Assembly: GCA_016871675.1 (NCBI GenBank)
Contig: VHCN01000020.1
Location: 1-48,580, forward strand
Origin: Verrucomicrobiota bacterium
GTDB lineage: Bacteria > Verrucomicrobiota > Verrucomicrobiia > Limisphaerales > VHCN01
DNA length: 48,580 nucleotides
Direction: 5' to 3'
The notes beneath the pieces are model-generated. The model saw only the letters and a program-made list of their open reading frames with translations, was not told the DNA's origin and ran no database searches. The translations under genes and the position numbers were made by a program. Positions 43,963-48,580 of this stretch are shown here, one piece after another (the first letter of the stretch is position 1; each line of letters starts with the position of its first letter).

Positions 43963-45045
43963 CTACTTCGCGATTTTCAACACGCGGTGGTTCCCGCTGT
44001 CCGTGATGAAAAGCGTGCCGTCGCGGTGCACGGTGACGCCGTGCGGCTGGCTCATTTCGAGTTCGAGGGGCGGGCCGCCGACGCCCCCGGTGCCTTTCCT
44101 TCCGCTGCCGGCGACGCGCGTGATCTTTTCAGTGCCGGGCGAGTAGCGGCGGATGACGTGGTTCTCCGTGTCGGCGATGAGGACGCTGCCGTCGTGGTCC
44201 ATGCAAAGGTGTTTCGGGCCGTTCAACGTCGCCAGACGCGCCTCGCCGCCGTCGCCGGACAGGCCCTTCTGCCCCGTGCCTGCCACGGTGCGGATGCGGC
44301 CGTCGGGCGTGACCGCCCGCAGGGCGTGTCCGCCGCGTTCGAGCACGTAAATCGTCCCTTTCGCGTCCGCGCAAACCGCGCGCGGGTCCACGAGCGGCGA
44401 CTTCGCGGCCTCGGCGCCGTCCTCGGGCGTGCCGCGCTGGCCGTTGCCGGCGATCGTGCGCGCGATGCCAGTCTTGAGGTTCACGGCGCGGATGCGCCGG
44501 TTGTCGAGGTCGGCGAGCAGGAGGTTCTCGGCCTGCGGATCGAGCGACACGCAGTAGATGTTTCCGAAGTCGGCTTTCACTGCCGGGCCGCCCTCGCCGG
44601 TGAATCCCTTCGTGCCCGTGCCCGCGACCGTCGTGATGACGCCGGACTGCGCGTCAATCTTCCGCACGCGGCTGTTCCAAGTGTCGGAGACGAAAATGTC
44701 GCCGTTCGGCGCGACGGCGAGGTTGTGCATGCCGTTGAATTGGGCCTGCGCCGCCGGACCCGCGTCGCCCGCGAAACCTTTCTGGCCGGTGCCGGCGATC
44801 GTGGTCAGGATGCCCTTCGCATCCACCTTGCGCACGCGCTCGCCGCCCCCCATCTCGACGAGGAAGAGCTGGCCAGCGCGGTCGAAGTCCACGCCGAACG
44901 GCGCGACGAGCTTCACTTCAGTCGCGGGCGCGTCCGCGGGTTTGTCGCCGCCCCCGGCGACGAGCGCGACCTTGTCGGCGCGCGCGGTGAGGGTGGCCAT
45001 AATGGTGAACGCGGTGATCGCAATGCAGGCGGGTCGCTTGAACAT
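43963..45045 (-). CDS. Secreted NHL-repeat beta-propeller protein
   Basis: 360 residues from the ATG at 45045. A signal peptide (MFKRPACIAITAFTIMATLTARA) is followed by about six NHL repeats, each with a TIAGTGQKGFAGDGG-like turn and a VAVxPDGxIFVxDTxNxRVRKI-like strand set; three copies read TTVAGTG, TIAGNG and TVAGTG. It forms a periplasmic or extracellular six-bladed propeller without recognisable catalytic residues, probably for binding. It is divergent from the PEP carboxykinase gene, with 149 bases between the two starts. Confidence 0.9.
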   Translation of the reverse strand: MFKRPACIAITAFTIMATLTARADKVALVAGGGDKPADAPATEVKLVAPFGVDFDRAGQLFLVEMGGGERVRKVDAKGILTTIAGTGQKGFAGDAGPAAQAQFNGMHNLAVAPNGDIFVSDTWNSRVRKIDAQSGVITTVAGTGTKGFTGEGGPAVKADFGNIYCVSLDPQAENLLLADLDNRRIRAVNLKTGIARTIAGNGQRGTPEDGAEAAKSPLVDPRAVCADAKGTIYVLERGGHALRAVTPDGRIRTVAGTGQKGLSGDGGEARLATLNGPKHLCMDHDGSVLIADTENHVIRRYSPGTEKITRVAGSGRKGTGGVGGPPLELEMSQPHGVTVHRDGTLFITDSGNHRVLKIAK

Positions 45046-45194
45046 GGCGCGCAGGCTAAGAGGGCCAATGGTGCAACGCAAGCGGCCGCACGTGGTTTGC
45101 GGATGAAGCACCGGCCTGCCGCGTGCAGGCCATCCACTCGCGGCGGCCGGGAGTTCGCTTGCCAAAGCACGCACCGGGGCGAACCATCGCGTGC

Positions 45195-46964
45195 ATGAGC
45201 GAACTTGGAACGACCAAGCCAGCCAACCGCTGCGTCCTTGACTGGATCGATGAGCAAGTCGCGGTCTGCAAGCCCGACCGGGTTTTCTGGTGCGACGGCT
45301 CGGCCGCGGAACGCGCTGCATTGCTCGATCGCGCCGTGGCCGAGGGCGTCCTGCTCAAGCTTAATCCTGAAAAGCTGCCCGGCTGCTACTACCATCGGTC
45401 CAATCCCAACGACGTCGCGCGGGTCGAACAGTGCACGTTCATCTGCACGCACTACGAGGAGGATGCCGGCCCGACGAACAACTGGGCCGAGCCCGGCGCG
45501 ATGAAGGCGCGGCTCCGCGCGATGTGCGATGGGGCGATGCGCGGCCGCACGATGTTCGTCGTGCCTTATCTGATGGGGCCGCCGGGTTCGGCGCTCGCCA
45601 AGGTCGGCGTCGAACTCACCGACTCCATCTACGTCGCGCTGAGCATGGGCGTGATGGCGCGGATGGGCCGCGTCGCATGGGAACAACTCGGCGCGGGCTC
45701 CGGCTTCAACCGCGGCCTGCATTGCATGCTGGACGTGAATCCCGAGCGGCGCCTCATCTGCCATTTCCCGGAGGACAACGCCATCACGAGCGTTGGCTCG
45801 AACTACGGCGGCAACGTCCTGCTCGGCAAGAAGTGTCTCGCGCTGCGCATCGGCTCGTATCAGGGCAAGCGCGAAGGCTGGCTTGCCGAGCACATGCTCA
45901 TCCTCGGCCTCGAGTCGCCCGAGGGTGAAAAGACCTTCGTGGCCGCCGCATTCCCGAGCTCCTGTGGCAAGACGAACTTCGCCATGCTCGTGCCTCCGCC
46001 GCGTTTCAAGGGCTGGAAAGTCTGGACCGTCGGCGACGACATCGCGTGGATGAAGCCCGGCTCGGACGGCCGGCTTTACGCGATCAATCCAGAGGCCGGT
46101 TATTTCGGCGTCGCGCCCGGCACGAGCGAGAAGACGAATCCCAACGCGATGCGCGCCATTGCGCGCGACACCATCTACACCAACGTCGGCCTCAAGCCCG
46201 ACGGCACCGTGTGGTGGGAAGGCCACGATGCCCCGCCGCCCGCCGAGTGCCTCGACTGGCGCGGGAACCGTTGGACGCCCGACTCGAAGGAGAAGTGCGC
46301 GCACCCCAACAGCCGCTTCACCGCGCCCATGACGAACAACCCGATGCTCGCCCCCGAGGCCAGCGACCCACGCGGCGTGCCGATCAGCGCGATCATCTTC
46401 GGCGGGCGGCGCGCGGACACGATGCCGCTGGTTTACCAGGCCTTTTACTGGATCCACGGCGTTTACATCGGTGCCACGCTCGGCTCCGAGACGACGGCCG
46501 CCGCGACCGGCGCGGTCGGGCAGGTCCGTCGCGACCCGATGGCGATGCTGCCCTTCTGCGGCTATGACATGGGCGACTACTTCCGCCACTGGCTGCGCAT
46601 GCGCAAGCTCATCAAGTTCCCGCCGCGCATCTTTCACGTGAATTGGTTCCGCAAGGATGCCGCCGGCAAATTCCTGTGGCCCGGTTACGGCGAGAACATG
46701 CGCGTGCTCAAGTGGATTGTGGACCGATGCCGCGGCCGCGCCGACGCCGAGGAAACACCGCTCGGATGGGTGCCCGGCCCGCACAGCTTTGACCTCGAGG
46801 GACTCCCGCCGGACGCGCACGAACGACTCGACCAGGCGCAGACCATCAACATCAAGGAGTGGCGGCGCGAGCTGCTCCTGCAGGACGAACTCTTCATGAA
46901 GCTCCATTCGCACCTTCCGAAAGAGCTCATCTTCCAGCGCGAACTGCTGGTGGCCCGGCTTTGA
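45195..46964 (+). CDS. pckG: Phosphoenolpyruvate carboxykinase (GTP)
   Basis: 589 residues, close to the usual 600. Catalyses oxaloacetate plus GTP to PEP, CO2 and GDP, the entry to gluconeogenesis. Markers are the P-loop AFPSSCGKTNFAM at 252-264 with the reactive Cys of GTP enzymes, GDDIAWM, the GSNYGGNVLLGKKCLALRI region and FHVNWFRKD. The N-terminal YEEDAGPTNNWAEP and the end RELLLQDELFMKLHSHLPKEL also match the GTP class. Start at ATG 45195 (MSELGTTKPAN); an ATG at 45123 gives a His/Arg-rich extension that lies in the divergent region and is unlikely. Confidence 0.96.
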   Translation: MSELGTTKPANRCVLDWIDEQVAVCKPDRVFWCDGSAAERAALLDRAVAEGVLLKLNPEKLPGCYYHRSNPNDVARVEQCTFICTHYEEDAGPTNNWAEPGAMKARLRAMCDGAMRGRTMFVVPYLMGPPGSALAKVGVELTDSIYVALSMGVMARMGRVAWEQLGAGSGFNRGLHCMLDVNPERRLICHFPEDNAITSVGSNYGGNVLLGKKCLALRIGSYQGKREGWLAEHMLILGLESPEGEKTFVAAAFPSSCGKTNFAMLVPPPRFKGWKVWTVGDDIAWMKPGSDGRLYAINPEAGYFGVAPGTSEKTNPNAMRAIARDTIYTNVGLKPDGTVWWEGHDAPPPAECLDWRGNRWTPDSKEKCAHPNSRFTAPMTNNPMLAPEASDPRGVPISAIIFGGRRADTMPLVYQAFYWIHGVYIGATLGSETTAAATGAVGQVRRDPMAMLPFCGYDMGDYFRHWLRMRKLIKFPPRIFHVNWFRKDAAGKFLWPGYGENMRVLKWIVDRCRGRADAEETPLGWVPGPHSFDLEGLPPDAHERLDQAQTINIKEWRRELLLQDELFMKLHSHLPKELIFQRELLVARL

Positions 46965-46967
46965 GAG

Positions 46968-47041
46968 AGTATTCAGTGTTCAGTCCACAAGGCTCTCCCT
47001 GCGCTTCCGACGGCCCTTCCGAATACTGAACACTGAATACT
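46968..47041. repeat. Perfect 17-base inverted repeat between pckG and the Rieske gene
   Basis: AGTATTCAGTGTTCAGT at 46968-46984 is the exact reverse complement of 47025-47041, with a 40-base loop. The arms are AT-rich in a GC-rich setting and contain the motif TATTCAG/CTGAATA repeated on both sides (also CTGAAC at 47040-47046). It may be a weak transcription-ending hairpin for pckG or a dispersed intergenic repeat; no T-run follows. Confidence 0.75.
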
Positions 47042-47055
47042 GAACTCGCTCCCCC

Positions 47056-47394
47056 ATGCCCCACCAACGCCTCGCCACGACCGCCGAGCTTGCGCCCGGC
47101 GTCACGCGGGCCTTCACCTACAAGGACGCCGATGGCATCCGGCGCGACGGTTTTGTCGCGAACTTCGACGGCAACTTCGTCGCCTTTGAAAACGTCTGCC
47201 GGCACATCCCCGTCACGCTCGATTATGCGGATGGCCGGTTCTTCACCACGGATGGGCGGCACTTCATCTGCCAGACGCACGGCGCGACTTACGAGCCGCT
47301 GACGGGCGTCTGCGTCCGCGGTCCGTGCATCGGCGCGAGCCTCAAGCCGCTCACCATCGAAGTGCGCGACGGCGCGGTGTGGCTCGTGTCCTGA
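47056..47394 (+). CDS. Rieske [2Fe-2S] domain protein
   Basis: 112 residues, a single Rieske domain without a signal peptide. The cluster ligands are C48-x-H50 (ENVCRHIPVTL) and C72-x2-H75 (HFICQTHGATYEPLTG); a further pair CVRGPC at about 86-91 gives the loop. It probably acts as a soluble ferredoxin subunit for an oxygenase or reductase not present here. It follows pckG by about 90 bases, separated by the inverted repeat. Confidence 0.9.
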   Translation: MPHQRLATTAELAPGVTRAFTYKDADGIRRDGFVANFDGNFVAFENVCRHIPVTLDYADGRFFTTDGRHFICQTHGATYEPLTGVCVRGPCIGASLKPLTIEVRDGAVWLVS

Positions 47395-47454
47395 GGCGTG
47401 AATCTCCGCATCCAGCGCGCGTCAGAACACCCGGACGCCGAAGTCACTCCACCC

Positions 47455-48198
47455 ATGAAGACCAACACGACACTCCTCACGCTTGCCACACTCGCATTCG
47501 CGCTGAATCTTTCGGCGCAGGACACCAAGCCCGCCGCGAAGCCCGCGCCGCAACCGCCCGATGTCGCCGCGCCGAAGTTCGGCAAGGACGGCCAGCCCGA
47601 CGCCAATTTCATCAAGCGCCACGAGAGCTTCGTCGCCACCGCGAAGGCCGGCGGCGTGGACGTGGTTTTCCTCGGCGATTCCATCACGGCGGGTTGGGGC
47701 GGCCAGAAGGCCATCTGGGACGCCGCGTTCGGCAAATACAAGCCGGCCAACTTCGGCATCGGCGGCGACCGGACGCAGCATGTCCTGTGGCGCATTCAAA
47801 ACGGCGAACTCGACGGCATCACGCCCAAGGCCGCCGTGCTCATGATCGGCACCAACAACTCCGGCTCCGACTCCGCCGAGGGCATCGCCAAGGGCATCAC
47901 CGCCATCGTGAAGCACCTCCGCTCGAAGACGCCCCACACCCGGATACTGCTGCTCGCGGTCTTCCCGCGCGGGCCGATGCCCAACCCGACTCGCGACAAG
48001 CTCAAGCAAGTCAACGACACCATCGCCAGGCTCGACGACGGCAAAAGCGTGTTCTACCTCGACATCGGCGCGAAGTTCCTCGAACCCGACGGCACGCTCA
48101 CCAAGGAAGTCATGCCCGACTTCCTGCATCTCTCCGCGAAGGGCTACCAAATCTGGGCCGACGCCATCGGGCCGAAGCTGGCCGAGCTGGTGAAGTAA
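47455..48198 (+). CDS. Secreted SGNH/GDSL-type hydrolase
   Basis: 247 residues from the ATG at 47455, with signal peptide (MKTNTTLLTLATLAFALNLSA) and a short Pro/Ala linker. The four SGNH blocks are visible: VVFLGDSITAGW (catalytic S76), NFGIGGDRTQHV (Gly), LMIGTNNSG (N134) and MPDFLHLSAKGY (D222, H225). This is the platelet-activating-factor acetylhydrolase-like subgroup common in Verrucomicrobia, likely an acetyl-ester hydrolase of glycans or lipids. It lies 60 bases after the Rieske gene. Confidence 0.93.
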   Translation: MKTNTTLLTLATLAFALNLSAQDTKPAAKPAPQPPDVAAPKFGKDGQPDANFIKRHESFVATAKAGGVDVVFLGDSITAGWGGQKAIWDAAFGKYKPANFGIGGDRTQHVLWRIQNGELDGITPKAAVLMIGTNNSGSDSAEGIAKGITAIVKHLRSKTPHTRILLLAVFPRGPMPNPTRDKLKQVNDTIARLDDGKSVFYLDIGAKFLEPDGTLTKEVMPDFLHLSAKGYQIWADAIGPKLAELVK

Positions 48199-48399
48199 GC
48201 GTCGCGCTTCGCGCGTCCGGTGCCGGTAATCAACCACCCGCGCGGTCGCGCCCGCCGCGGCTGTGCGATCCATTCGCGCACATCCTGCGCCGGCTGCGGC
48301 CCCGTCGAGAAAGGACTTGCCGCTGCTTTCTGGCGGCTGAGATACTTCCCTCCACGCGCCGCGCTCGACTCCTCCCTTACGCATTACGCATCACTTCCA

Positions 48400-48580
48400 A
48401 TGAACCACGTCCGTCTCGGCATCGTTGGCCTCGGCAACATCGGCAAGTTCCATTGTGGCTACCTGCTCGACAAAAAGATCTCGCGCTGCCAACTGACGGC
48501 GGTGAGCGACGCCTTTGCGCCGAGCCTGGAGCCGTTCAAGAGCAAGCCCGGCCTCAAGACCTTCGCCAGCGCGGAGGCGA
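48400..48580 (+). CDS. Gfo/Idh/MocA-family oxidoreductase (N-terminal part, runs off the window)
   Basis: The first 60 codons from the ATG at 48400 are present. MNHVRLGIVGLGNIGKFHCGYLL is a classic Rossmann start with GLGNIG, followed by the second strand LTAVSDAFAPSLEPFK. Unlike the partial oxidoreductase at the other end of the window, this one has no Tat signal and should be cytoplasmic. The preceding 200 bases hold a short tandem TTACGCAT element around 48377-48394 and no other gene. Confidence 0.85.
   Translation, partial: MNHVRLGIVGLGNIGKFHCGYLLDKKISRCQLTAVSDAFAPSLEPFKSKPGLKTFASAEA

Noticed and set aside
44913-46913. 666-codon open frame on the minus strand
   Set aside because: It mirrors the PEP carboxykinase gene and has no domain of its own.

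Overview
The window looks like a chromosomal segment of a high-GC member of the PVC superphylum, most likely Verrucomicrobiota (Pedosphaera/Limisphaerales-like). This is inference from gene content: two Tat-exported DUF1501 proteins, a giant cytochrome/WD40/DUF1549/DUF1553 protein, a PVC-type dehydrogenase with its separate heme protein, a sulfatase, DUF1080, an M81 peptidase, and a PEP-CTERM protein. There is no rRNA, transposase, integrase, phage module or CRISPR array. About forty genes are supported, on both strands, plus one tRNA, three convincing terminators and several intergenic inverted repeats.

Layout. 1-4.3 kb (minus): ruvA coupled to a DUF374 acyltransferase, then DUF1080, a sulfatase, a short possibly broken secreted protein, and the N-terminus of a Tat-type Gfo/Idh/MocA oxidoreductase. 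4.7-6.2 kb (plus): sialate O-acetylesterase. 6.2-12.0 kb (minus): RlmI-like methyltransferase, flippase-like membrane protein, sugar isomerase/epimerase-like protein, a hypothetical protein, ribosomal protein S21 with a clear terminator, a phage-holin-IV-type membrane protein, and mannose-6-phosphate isomerase. 12.1-14.3 kb (plus): a membrane-anchored coiled-coil protein overlapping moaA. 14.4-19.2 kb (minus): sialidase, DUF1501 and an MsbA-type ABC transporter.

19.5-26.9 kb (plus) is the most unusual block. Four consecutive genes encode two DUF4175-like halves, a membrane VWA/glutamine-amidotransferase-like protein, and a secreted caspase/legumain-like protein that seems to lack its catalytic cysteine. 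Together they look like an envelope system of unknown function. 27.0-28.1 kb is a zinc alcohol dehydrogenase. 28.3-29.6 kb holds two secreted proteins, one with an internal duplication and one with a PEP-CTERM anchor, closed by a strong terminator. tRNA-Glu(CUC), an orphan RelE/ParE-like gene and an HNH endonuclease follow.

31.0-37.8 kb is a 1,708-residue fusion protein followed by a DUF1501 partner and a terminator. 37.9-45.0 kb (minus) carries the M81 peptidase, a TIGR02603-type heme protein, a PVC-type dehydrogenase, a 56-residue membrane protein, dapF and an NHL-repeat protein. 45.2-48.6 kb (plus) carries GTP-dependent PEP carboxykinase, a Rieske protein, an SGNH hydrolase and the start of another Gfo/Idh/MocA oxidoreductase.

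Taken together, sulfatase, sialidase, sialate esterase, DUF1080, SGNH hydrolase, sugar isomerases and the cytochrome-linked exported proteins suggest an aerobic or microaerobic degrader of complex, possibly sulfated or sialylated, glycans. Many starts overlap the preceding stop (ATGA/GTGA), and Shine-Dalgarno sequences are generally weak. Very long antisense open frames are common because of the high GC and were rejected.
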